From the NCBI GenBank assembly GCA_945865175.1, contig CAMBDA010000028.1:1-45811 (forward strand): DNA of 45,811 nt. The letters are read 5' to 3'. A model generated the notes under the pieces. The model saw nothing but the letters and a program-made list of their open reading frames with translations, did no database searches and was not told the origin of the DNA. The DNA is from an uncultured Prevotellaceae bacterium (lineage in GTDB: Bacteria > Bacteroidota > Bacteroidia > Bacteroidales > Bacteroidaceae). The position numbers and the translations under genes are program-made. Of the stretch, positions 17,380 through 25,214 are shown in pieces. The first letter of the stretch is position 1; every line of letters begins with the position of its first letter.

Positions 17380-17850
17380 TTATTCTTCGTAGGCGATGCT
17401 CAGCACCTCCAGTTGTATGGTGCCCTGAGGCACCTTTATCTCGGCCACATCGCCCACTTTCTTGCCCAGCAGGCCTTGTGCGATGGGAGTCCCCACCGAG
17501 ATTTTGCCCTCTCGCAGGTTGGCTTCCGATTCGCTCACGATGCGGTATTTCATCTTCATGTTGTTCTTCACATTCTTGAGCTCCACGGTGCAGAGGATTT
17601 GCACGGACTCGGTGTCCATGTGGGTGGTGTCGATAATCTTGGCGTCGCGGATGGTCTGCTTCAGCAGGGCAATCTTTGTTTCCAGTTTTCCCTGCCATTC
17701 CTTGGCGGCATCGTATTCCGCGTTTTCACTCAGGTCACCCTTGTCGCGTGCTTCGGCGATGGCTGCGCTTGCAGCGGGTCGGTCCACACTTTCCATGTGT
17801 TGCAGTTCGGCCACCAGTTTGTCGTAGCCTTTTTGTGTCATGTATGCCAT
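17380..17850 (-). CDS. greA: Transcription elongation factor GreA
   Basis: GreA enters the secondary channel of RNA polymerase and stimulates cleavage of backtracked RNA. The 156-aa product has the N-terminal coiled coil with the functional acidic tip (EARDKGDLSENAEYDAAKE, about residues 32-50) and a C-terminal FKBP-like domain (TVELKNVKNNMKMKYRIV... GKKVGDVAEIKVPQG). Its gene starts at ATG 17850, about 118 nt downstream of a consensus promoter, and the leader contains a terminator-like hairpin with a U-rich tail, suggesting attenuation. It is followed by the HIT gene. Confidence 0.96.
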   Translation of the reverse strand: MAYMTQKGYDKLVAELQHMESVDRPAASAAIAEARDKGDLSENAEYDAAKEWQGKLETKIALLKQTIRDAKIIDTTHMDTESVQILCTVELKNVKNNMKMKYRIVSESEANLREGKISVGTPIAQGLLGKKVGDVAEIKVPQGTIQLEVLSIAYEE

Positions 17851-17900
17851 AACTTTTTTTATTATAATAGGTTATATTTTTATGAGTGTTTGAAGAAATG

Positions 17901-17934
17901 CGAAAAACAAAAGAATCCCGGCTTTTTTGGCCGG
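17901..17934 (-). promoter_or_regulatory. Terminator-like attenuator in the greA leader
   Basis: On the minus strand CCGGC (17934-17930) pairs with GCCGG (17922-17918) around a CAAAAAA loop and is followed by a T-rich tract ATTCTTTTGTTTTTC. The hairpin sits about 35-65 nt after the predicted start and 50-85 nt before the greA ATG, so part of the transcripts may stop here as a short leader RNA. Confidence 0.5.
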
Positions 17935-17974
17935 AACCCTTCATGCTATCCGCTGCTTTCTTGGATTTCCGATG

Positions 17975-18006
17975 CAAAGATAGACATTAAACCTCAATTG
18001 CCCAAA
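17975..18006 (-). promoter_or_regulatory. Consensus promoter for greA
   Basis: The minus strand reads TTTG (18006-18003), a 20-nt spacer, then TATCTTTG (17982-17975), an exact match to the Bacteroidetes consensus. Confidence 0.85.
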
Positions 18007-18045
18007 CTTTTCAGGATTTTTTTCTGAAAAGGAGGCAAAAAGGGG

Positions 18046-19194
18046 TCACAGGAGCGCTTCAATCGCCTTTTCGAGGTCGGTGATGTGCTCTTGCCGTGCC
18101 TGCAGGTCGCAGTTGCGGTCGATGAGGAAATAATAGGGAACCACACCCACCTGATAGAGTTTCAGGATGTCGCTGTTGGCACCTTCCTCGCAGTACACGC
18201 TCACCCAGGGCAGCATCTCCGTACGCTGTGCCCAGAAGTTGTGGTTGTTGTCCACGCTCACCTGGTAGATTTCAAAGCCGCGGTCGTGGTATTTGTTGTA
18301 GAGCTCGCGCAGGAGCAGAGTGCGCTCATGCATGCCTTCGAGCGAGAATGCCGTGAAGTCGAGCAGTACCACCTGTCCCTTGAGGTCGCTCAACGAACGC
18401 ATCTCGCCCTTGATGTCGGGAAGGGTGATGTCGATGATGCCCAGCTCGCGCACCTTCTCGCTGTCCAGGTCCAGCGTAATTTGGCGGGGCTTGCTCTGGT
18501 TCTTGCGTGCCTGCTGGACAATGTTGAACAGGTTTTCCGTGCGGGGACAGTCGGGATAGCGTTCGTTCCATGCGTTGGCGATGGCGCGGAACCATGCCAG
18601 GTCGTTTTTGTCCTGCATGGGGTCGAACACACGCACATTGCCCAGCATCTGGAAGCAGGCAAAGTAGCTGCTCGATGCATCGTAGCGGTTGCGCATGTAG
18701 TTGGCCTTCACCGACTGCTTGTATTGTGCCACCAGGGTGTCCACCCTTTCCTGCCGTTCCTGCATGGTGATGCTCCGGTCCAGGGCTATGCGGGTGACCT
18801 GCCGTTCCAGCTCTGCCATGTGGAGGCACAGCAGGCGGATGGTGTCGCAGTTGCCACTGCCCTCCACCTTGTAGCCAAACGAGAGGTTGGCCAGCGTGGC
18901 CTCTATGTGGATGTGCTCGGTGCTGTCCACGGCCAGGTTGATGCCCTGCGCACCGATGCGCAGCCGATAAAACTCAGGGTTTGCGGGGGCTGTGCCTGTC
19001 ACCTCAAACTTGCCGTCAGTGCCCACGCCGGCCGAGTCGATGGCCACAATGCCATCGCCCAGGGTGATGTGCTCCAGATAGAGCATGGTGTCGGAGGGTA
19101 CACCTGAGATGTGCCCTTCGATATGGAATCGTTGTTCGTGTGTGCAGCCGGCCAGCATGCTGAGCGTGGCTGCCAGGAGAAGGAGTCTTTTCAT
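18046..19194 (-). CDS. DUF4369/thioredoxin-fold lipoprotein lacking the CxxC motif
   Basis: The 382-aa protein has a lipoprotein signal (MKRLLLLAATLSMLAGC, Cys17), an N-terminal DUF4369-type beta domain (about 22-115, FHIEGHISGVPSDTMLYLEH), a helical middle and a C-terminal TlpA/AhpC-like thioredoxin fold (about 255-382). The fold is intact around the cis-proline (YQVGVVPYYFLID, Pro353), but the place where WCxxC belongs reads LLDFTAFSLEGMHE (about 278-290) with no cysteine. It therefore cannot act as a standard thiol-disulfide reductase. It may bind partners or substrates at the envelope. It has its own -7 element and is divergent from pnp. Confidence 0.85.
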   Translation of the reverse strand: MKRLLLLAATLSMLAGCTHEQRFHIEGHISGVPSDTMLYLEHITLGDGIVAIDSAGVGTDGKFEVTGTAPANPEFYRLRIGAQGINLAVDSTEHIHIEATLANLSFGYKVEGSGNCDTIRLLCLHMAELERQVTRIALDRSITMQERQERVDTLVAQYKQSVKANYMRNRYDASSSYFACFQMLGNVRVFDPMQDKNDLAWFRAIANAWNERYPDCPRTENLFNIVQQARKNQSKPRQITLDLDSEKVRELGIIDITLPDIKGEMRSLSDLKGQVVLLDFTAFSLEGMHERTLLLRELYNKYHDRGFEIYQVSVDNNHNFWAQRTEMLPWVSVYCEEGANSDILKLYQVGVVPYYFLIDRNCDLQARQEHITDLEKAIEALL

Positions 19195-19217
19195 ACTGCT
19201 ATGTGTTCTTTTGTGTG

Positions 19218-19225
19218 CAAATTTA
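19218..19225 (-). promoter_or_regulatory. Promoter -7 element for the thioredoxin-fold lipoprotein gene
   Basis: TAAATTTG on the minus strand fits TAnnTTTG and is 24 nt before the ATG. The spacer region does not contain a clear TTTG. Confidence 0.55.
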
Positions 19226-19330
19226 CGATTTTTTCAGTGAAAACCCTTCTGACAGTAATAAAAAAACATAAAAAAGTGCTTTCTTTCTTAATAATAAGGT
19301 ACAAATGGCAGGAAAGTGGAATTATTTTTG

Positions 19331-19338
19331 TACCTTTG
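19331..19338 (+). promoter_or_regulatory. Promoter -7 element for pnp
   Basis: TACCTTTG matches the -7 consensus; the -33 region 20 nt upstream is poor. Predicted leader is about 30 nt. Confidence 0.6.
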
Positions 19339-19375
19339 TGCGATTTTTTGACGCAATATATTTTATATCAACGAG

Positions 19376-21586
19376 ATGAATGTAATTACAAAGACTGTCG
19401 AACTGCCTGATGGAAGAACCATCAGCATTGAGACTGGAAAGCTGGCCAAGCAGGCCGACGGCGCCGTGATGCTCCGTATGAACAACACGATGCTACTGGC
19501 CACAGTGTGTGCCGCTAAGGATGCTGTACCTGGTACTGATTTTATGCCGCTGCAGGTGGAATACCGCGAGAAGTATGCTGCAGCCGGCCGATTCCCTGGA
19601 GGATTTACCAAGCGTGAGGGAAAGGCAAGTGACAACGAAATCCTCACTTGCCGTCTGGTGGACCGCGCCCTGCGCCCTCTGTTCCCCGACAACTATCACG
19701 CAGAGGTGTATGTCAACGTGATTCTGTTTTCTGCCGACGGTGAGGATATGCCCGACGCATTGGCAGGCTTTGCTGCTTCAGCAGCCCTGGCGGTGAGCGA
19801 TATTCCCTTTGGCGGTCCTATATCTGAAGTGCGCGTGGCCCGTATCGACGGACAGTTTGTCATCAACCCCACTTTCAGTCAGCTTGAACAGGCCGACATG
19901 GACCTGATGGTGGGCGCCACCGAAGAGAACATCATGATGGTGGAAGGCGAAATGAAGGAAGTGAGCGAGCAGGACTTGCTGGCAGCTCTGAAAGCTGCAC
20001 ACGAGGCCATCAAGCCCATGTGCCGCCTTCAGAAGCAGTTGTCCCAGGAACTGGGCAAGGACGTGAAGCGCGAGTACTGCCACGAGGTGAACGACGAGGA
20101 CCTGCGTAAGCAGACCCACGACGAGTGCTACCAGCCCGCTTATGATGTGACCAAGCAGGCACTGGAGAAGCAGGAGCGCGCCGAAGCTTTTGAAAAGGTA
20201 CGCGAGGACTTCAAGGCACGCTATGCCGAGGCACACCCCGACCTCACTCCTGAGGAACTGGAGGAGAAGAACGGCCTGATCGACCGTTACTATCACGATG
20301 TGGAGCGCGATGCCATGCGTCGTTGCATCCTTGATGAAGGCATCCGTTTGGACGGACGCAAGACCACCGACATCCGTCCCATCTGGTGCGAGGTGAACCC
20401 GTTGCCCGGCCCTCACGGCTCGGCGTTGTTCACCCGCGGCGAAACCCAGTCGTTGAGCACCACTACGCTGGGCAACAAGATGGACGAGAAGATGGTGGAC
20501 GATGTGCTGGAGAAGGGCTACATGCGTTTCCTGCTCCACTACAATTTCCCTCCCTTCTCTACCGGTGAGGCCAAGGCACAGCGTGGCGTGGGCCGCCGTG
20601 AGATTGGACATGGCCATCTGGCATGGCGTGGTCTGAAGGGCCAGATTCCAACGGACTACCCCTACACCGTGCGCGTGGTGAGCGACATCCTCGAGAGCAA
20701 CGGTTCCAGCTCCATGGCTACCGTTTGTGCAGGCTGTCTGAGTCTGATGGATGCCGGTGTGCCCCTGAAGAACCCCGTGAGTGGCATTGCCATGGGTCTC
20801 ATCAAGAATCCCGGTGAAGACAAGTATGCCATCCTGAGCGATATTCTCGGCGACGAGGACCACCTGGGCGATATGGACTTCAAGACCACAGGTACTCCCA
20901 ACGGACTTACTGCCACCCAGATGGATATCAAGTGTGACGGTCTGAGCTACGAGATTCTGGAGAAGGCCCTCATGCAGGCCAAGGCCGGACGTGAGCACAT
21001 TCTGGGTGAGATGATGAAGACCCTGTCAGCTCCTCGTCCCGAACTGAAGCCTCATGTTCCTCGCATCGAGCAGATTATCATCCCCAAGGAATTTATCGGC
21101 GCTGTGATTGGCCCGGGTGGAAAGATTATCCAGGGCATGCAGGAGGATACCGGTGCCACCATCACCATCGACGAAGAGGACGGTGTGGGCAAGGTGCAGG
21201 TTTCTGGTGCCAACAAGAGCATCATCGATGCGGCTCTTGCCAAGATTCGTGCCATTGTGGCTGTGCCCGAGGTGGGCGAGGTTTACGATGGAACGGTGCG
21301 TTCAGTGATGCCATACGGCTGCTTCGTGGAGTTCATGCCGGGCAAGGATGGTCTGCTCCATATCAGCGAAATCGACTGGAAACGTCTGGAGACCGTAGAG
21401 GACGCTGGCATCAAGGAAGGCGACAAGATTAAGGTGAAGCTGCTCGACATCGATCCCAAGACAGGCAAGTTCAAGCTCTCTCATCGTGTGCTCATCGAGA
21501 AGCCCGAGGGATATGTAGAGCGTGAGCGTCGTCCCCGTCCTGAGCGTCGTGAACGCCGTCCTCGTCCCGATCATAACAATGAATAA
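19376..21586 (+). CDS. pnp: Polynucleotide phosphorylase
   Basis: PNPase degrades RNA 3' to 5' with phosphate and takes part in mRNA turnover. The 736-aa protein shows two RNase PH domains (first about 1-235, second about 325-555 with [20 protein letters not shown] and the phosphate-binding [14 protein letters not shown]), a helical linker, a KH domain (about 561-625, [12 protein letters not shown]) and an S1 domain (about 634-705, [17 protein letters not shown]), ending in an Arg-rich tail ([14 protein letters not shown]). All modules are intact, and its length is normal for Bacteroidetes. It is monocistronic, bounded by its own promoter and a terminator. Confidence 0.97.
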   Translation: MNVITKTVELPDGRTISIETGKLAKQADGAVMLRMNNTMLLATVCAAKDAVPGTDFMPLQVEYREKYAAAGRFPGGFTKREGKASDNEILTCRLVDRALRPLFPDNYHAEVYVNVILFSADGEDMPDALAGFAASAALAVSDIPFGGPISEVRVARIDGQFVINPTFSQLEQADMDLMVGATEENIMMVEGEMKEVSEQDLLAALKAAHEAIKPMCRLQKQLSQELGKDVKREYCHEVNDEDLRKQTHDECYQPAYDVTKQALEKQERAEAFEKVREDFKARYAEAHPDLTPEELEEKNGLIDRYYHDVERDAMRRCILDEGIRLDGRKTTDIRPIWCEVNPLPGPHGSALFTRGETQSLSTTTLGNKMDEKMVDDVLEKGYMRFLLHYNFPPFSTGEAKAQRGVGRREIGHGHLAWRGLKGQIPTDYPYTVRVVSDILESNGSSSMATVCAGCLSLMDAGVPLKNPVSGIAMGLIKNPGEDKYAILSDILGDEDHLGDMDFKTTGTPNGLTATQMDIKCDGLSYEILEKALMQAKAGREHILGEMMKTLSAPRPELKPHVPRIEQIIIPKEFIGAVIGPGGKIIQGMQEDTGATITIDEEDGVGKVQVSGANKSIIDAALAKIRAIVAVPEVGEVYDGTVRSVMPYGCFVEFMPGKDGLLHISEIDWKRLETVEDAGIKEGDKIKVKLLDIDPKTGKFKLSHRVLIEKPEGYVERERRPRPERRERRPRPDHNNE

Positions 21587-21632
21587 GCAAGACTTTGCAT
21601 AACATCAAAATAAGTGATTTATCCGATGATAG

Positions 21633-21665
21633 GGTCCGTCGTGATGACGGGCCTTATTTTGTTTC
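21633..21665 (+). terminator. Intrinsic terminator of pnp
   Basis: GGTCCGTC (21633-21640) pairs with GACGGGCC (21646-21653), with one G-U pair and a 5-nt loop, followed by TTATTTTGTTT. It lies 46 nt after the stop. Confidence 0.8.
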
Positions 21666-21712
21666 CGTGTGTGGGTGGCCAGGGCGTATCATTGGGTCGC
21701 TCGGGGAAAACT

Positions 21713-22459
21713 TTAGCCTGGCAGCAGGGCAATGGCACGTCTCACCCGCTCGGCAGAGGTGACGAGCATGTGGGACACATCCAGACTGTCTGACAGAGCC
21801 AGCCCGCTGGATGTGGACATCCGGCTCTCAACACGCTCCCGCAGGGAGAAGTGGTAGGCATGGATGCCCGTGGCTTCGTATAACTGACGTATGTTGTCCT
21901 CACACACTCCGCTGCCCGCCATCAGGATGATACGTCCCCGGGCATCCTGTTCCAGTGTCGCCAGCATGGCAGTGCCGTCTACGGCCTTCTCGCACATGCC
22001 AGAGGTGAGGAGACGGTCGAAGCCCAGCGTGATAATGTGCGTTAGGGCTTCCCTGGGACTGTTGGTAAGGTCGAAGGCCCGGTGGAAGGTAACGGACATC
22101 GGTCTGGCCAGAGCCAGCAGGCGCCGGTTGGCCTCCATGTCCACATCGCCTTGTTCCGTAAGGCAACCAAAGACCACACCGTCCACGCCCAGTTCCTTGC
22201 ACATCCGTATGTCCTCCTCCATGCGTTCCAGTTCCAGGGGTGAGTATAGGAAATCACCTCCGCGTGGACGGATGATGACGTGCAGGCGTGTGGTGGTGAG
22301 CAGCCTGCGTGCAGTCTTTATCTCGCCATACGAGGGCGTGGTGCCCCCTTCGGGAATGCCTGCGCACAGCTCCACCCTGTCGGCACCGCCTTCCTGTGCC
22401 GCCAGACAACTCTCTACGCCATTGGCGCACACTTCAAACTCAAAGTCTTCTCTTCTCAT
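21713..22459 (-). CDS. cutC: CutC family protein (copper homeostasis)
   Basis: The 248-aa TIM-barrel protein carries the CutC family landmarks: FEVCANGVESCLAAQEGGADRVELC at the start, VHVIIRPRGGDFLYS, GVVFGCLTEQGDVD, VTFHRAFDL and ILMAGSGVCEDNI. CutC was linked to copper tolerance, but its direct biochemical role remains uncertain. An in-frame extension to 22513 exists; the ATG at 22459 (MRREDFEFEVCANG) fits the family start and lies about 25 nt downstream of the promoter. It is divergent from the transglutaminase-like gene, with back-to-back promoters. Confidence 0.93.
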   Translation of the reverse strand: MRREDFEFEVCANGVESCLAAQEGGADRVELCAGIPEGGTTPSYGEIKTARRLLTTTRLHVIIRPRGGDFLYSPLELERMEEDIRMCKELGVDGVVFGCLTEQGDVDMEANRRLLALARPMSVTFHRAFDLTNSPREALTHIITLGFDRLLTSGMCEKAVDGTAMLATLEQDARGRIILMAGSGVCEDNIRQLYEATGIHAYHFSLRERVESRMSTSSGLALSDSLDVSHMLVTSAERVRRAIALLPG

Positions 22460-22483
22460 AGCTCGTAGTTGCTGATTTTCATG

Positions 22484-22514
22484 CAAAAGTAAGGAAAAGA
22501 AACGAGAGGCCAAA
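22484..22514 (-). promoter_or_regulatory. Consensus promoter for cutC
   Basis: Minus-strand TTTG (22514-22511), a 19-nt spacer and TACTTTTG (22491-22484) fit the consensus. It abuts the divergent promoter at 22530-22561. Confidence 0.8.
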
Positions 22515-22529
22515 AAAATAGGGGCATGT

Positions 22530-22561
22530 TTTGCTTGATTGCCCGAATTTTCCTACCTTTG
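22530..22561 (+). promoter_or_regulatory. Consensus promoter for the transglutaminase-GH92 pair
   Basis: TTTG (22530-22533), a 20-nt spacer and TACCTTTG (22554-22561) fit the Bacteroidetes consensus exactly, leaving a leader of about 25 nt before ATG 22592. Confidence 0.85.
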
Positions 22562-22591
22562 TGGCGCAAATCGTATTTTGGAAAGCAACGT

Positions 22592-25177
22592 ATGAGAAAA
22601 TTGTTGATAGCGATGTTATGGACTGCCCTGATGCCAGGGTTGAAGGTCTGGGGGCTGCCTTATGCAGCACAGGAGGACAGGGCAGAGCACACAGGATTGC
22701 CGGCCAAGGAGGTAGAGGAGGCCGTGGACTTCCTTTATCGCTTCATGCCGTTGGCTGACAAGACGGACTATCCGCGCAGTTTCTTTGAGGAGAATGTGCG
22801 CACCAGTTTCGAGGCCCGGCGCGACATGCCGTGGGGCCACACTGTGCCCGACCTGCTCTTCCGCCACTTTGTGCTGCCTGTCAGGGTGAACAATGAGAAT
22901 CTCGACCGTTCGCGCATGGTCTTTTACGAGGAACTGAAGAACCGTGTCAGCGGCATGCGTATGTATGATGCCATTCTGGAGGTCAACCATTGGTGTCATG
23001 AGCATGTCACCTACCAGCCTTCCGACGGCCGCACCTCGGCTCCTCTTTCCACCCTCCGGTCGGCCTATGGGCGCTGTGGTGAGGAAAGCACGTTCACGGT
23101 GGCTGCCTTGCGTGCCGTGGGCATTCCTGCCAGACAGGTCTACACGCCCCGCTGGGCTCACACCGATGACAATCATGCCTGGGTAGAGGCCTGGGCCGAC
23201 GGACAATGGTACTTTCTGGGCGCCTGTGAGCCGGAGGCTGTGCTCAATCTGGCCTGGTTCAATGCGCCGGCTTCCCGTGCCATGCTGATGCACACAAAGG
23301 CCTTTGGCCATTATGATGGCCCCGAGGAGGTGATGCTGCGCACGTCCAACTATACAGAAATCAATCTCATCGACAACTACGGTTCGTCGGCACGTATCGA
23401 CTTTGACGTGGTGGATGAGAACGGCCGCCCGATAGACGGAGCGCGTGTCGACTTCAAGATTTACAATTATGCTGAGTTCTGCACCGTAGTGACAAAGTAT
23501 ACGGGCAAGGAGGGACACACCTTCCTCACGGCAGGCAAGGGAGACATGATGGTGTGGGCCTCTAGCAAGGGACGCTACGGCTTCGCCTATGCCTCCTTTG
23601 GAAAAGACAGCAGGGTCAGGGTCTGCCTGGACCGCAGGGTGGGAGATGCAACCCTTTCGCAGTCATCTGGTGGGACCGTCTTCTATCGCGACTCCTTCAA
23701 TATCGTACCGCCGCCCGAACATGCCAATACGCCCGAGGTGACCGACCAGCAGCGCACACTCAACAGCCTGCGCCTGGCTTATGAGGACTCGGTACGTATG
23801 GCCTATCTGGCCACGTTCTTCACGCCAGTCACAGCCGCTAGGGCATTGGCCGCTCATGGGCTGCCCGAGGGCGATGGCCAGCTGACAGACTTCCTGGTGA
23901 AGTCGAGAGGAAACCATGCGGTGATTCTGGACTTTATGGTGCGCCACTCCGACAACCTACCGCGTGTGAGGACATTGCTCTCCTCGCTCAGCGACAAGGA
24001 CCTGCGCGACATGCCGATGGAGATATTGGACGATCATTTCAATGCATCCAGCAGCCAGCTTTGTCCCCGTGTGGAGAACGAGATGATTATCCATCCCTTC
24101 AAGCAGTTTTTCGAGACGGCTTTCAGCCAGAAACAGGCCGACAGGTTCAGGCAGGACCCCATGCGCCTGGTGGCTTGGATTAAAAAGCATATTCGCATCA
24201 ATCCCGACAAGAAGGCCTTGCAGATAGCCCAAACACCGATAGGCGTGTGGAATGCACGTGTCACCGACGAGCGCTCGCGCAAGATTTTCTTCGTGGATGT
24301 GGCACGCAGCCTGGGCATAGAGGCACGGGTGGATGCCATCACCAAGAAGACGCAGTACAGGAAGGGCTCCGAGTGGGTGGATGTGGACTTTGAAAAGACC
24401 GTGGAGAAAACCCCGGCCAAGGGGCAGCTCCGTCTGTCCTACGAGGGTGGCGGAGTGGTGGACGACCCCAAGTACTACAGCCATTTCACCCTTACCCGCA
24501 TCAATGAGGACGGCTCCACTTCCTTGCTGGAATATCCGGAGGAGGGCGTTACATGGGCCAGTACGTTCAGGGAGGGCGTGTTGCTCGACGAGGGTGACTA
24601 TGCCCTGGTGTTGGGTACCCGTCTGGCAGGTGGAGGCGTGCTTTCCGAGATGCAGCTGTTCCGCGTGTCGGCCGACAGCCCTGCCCATCTTACACTGCAC
24701 CTGCGCACTTCGCAGACCGACTTGAGCGTGATTGGCAATTTCGATTCAGAATCCCGTTTCCGTCTGCTCGATGACAAGGAAGTGAGCATCCTTTCCCAGA
24801 CCGGACGCGGCTATTTTATCGTGGGACTAATCGGAGTGGGGCAGGAACCCACCAATCATGCCTTGCGCGACATCGCCAAGGTAGCAGAGGCTTTCAATGA
24901 ATGGGGTCGTCCGATAGTGCTGCTGTTCGAGGATGAGGAAGCTGCCTCCAAGTTCCACAGCGAAGAGTTCCAGGGATTGCCCGAGAACCTCATCTTTGGT
25001 ATAGACCATCAGGGTTCCATCCGTAAGCAGATAGTGGCCAATATGAAACTGGCCAATGAGCGTCTGTTGCCGGTGTTCTTTGTGGCAGACACCTTCAATA
25101 GGGTGGTATTTGTGTCCCAGGGCTACACCATTGGACTGGGTGAACAGCTCCAGACAGTCATCCGCAAACTGGAATAA
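22592..25177 (+). CDS. Secreted transglutaminase-like protein
   Basis: The 861-aa product starts with a signal peptide (MRKLLIAMLWTALMPGLKVWG) and has a transglutaminase-like core at about residues 110-230, with the catalytic Cys162 in AYGRCGEESTF and His195 in DDNHAWVEAW followed by WYFLGACEPE. Bacterial relatives are usually proteases or amidases rather than cross-linkers. After the core come beta-sandwich segments (VVDENGRPIDGARVDFKIYNY) and a helical middle; the last 130 residues (GYFIVGLIGVGQEPTNH...LLPVFFVADTFNRVV) look like a thioredoxin-type fold without CxxC. The start was chosen from the promoter and signal peptide. It is followed 37 nt later by GH92, so they are probably cotranscribed; a role in glycoprotein processing, peptide plus mannan, is an inference. 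Confidence 0.85.
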   Translation: MRKLLIAMLWTALMPGLKVWGLPYAAQEDRAEHTGLPAKEVEEAVDFLYRFMPLADKTDYPRSFFEENVRTSFEARRDMPWGHTVPDLLFRHFVLPVRVNNENLDRSRMVFYEELKNRVSGMRMYDAILEVNHWCHEHVTYQPSDGRTSAPLSTLRSAYGRCGEESTFTVAALRAVGIPARQVYTPRWAHTDDNHAWVEAWADGQWYFLGACEPEAVLNLAWFNAPASRAMLMHTKAFGHYDGPEEVMLRTSNYTEINLIDNYGSSARIDFDVVDENGRPIDGARVDFKIYNYAEFCTVVTKYTGKEGHTFLTAGKGDMMVWASSKGRYGFAYASFGKDSRVRVCLDRRVGDATLSQSSGGTVFYRDSFNIVPPPEHANTPEVTDQQRTLNSLRLAYEDSVRMAYLATFFTPVTAARALAAHGLPEGDGQLTDFLVKSRGNHAVILDFMVRHSDNLPRVRTLLSSLSDKDLRDMPMEILDDHFNASSSQLCPRVENEMIIHPFKQFFETAFSQKQADRFRQDPMRLVAWIKKHIRINPDKKALQIAQTPIGVWNARVTDERSRKIFFVDVARSLGIEARVDAITKKTQYRKGSEWVDVDFEKTVEKTPAKGQLRLSYEGGGVVDDPKYYSHFTLTRINEDGSTSLLEYPEEGVTWASTFREGVLLDEGDYALVLGTRLAGGGVLSEMQLFRVSADSPAHLTLHLRTSQTDLSVIGNFDSESRFRLLDDKEVSILSQTGRGYFIVGLIGVGQEPTNHALRDIAKVAEAFNEWGRPIVLLFEDEEAASKFHSEEFQGLPENLIFGIDHQGSIRKQIVANMKLANERLLPVFFVADTFNRVVFVSQGYTIGLGEQLQTVIRKLE

Positions 25178-25214
25178 TGCAAATAATGAACCAAAAAGAA
25201 ATATATTTAGATTA

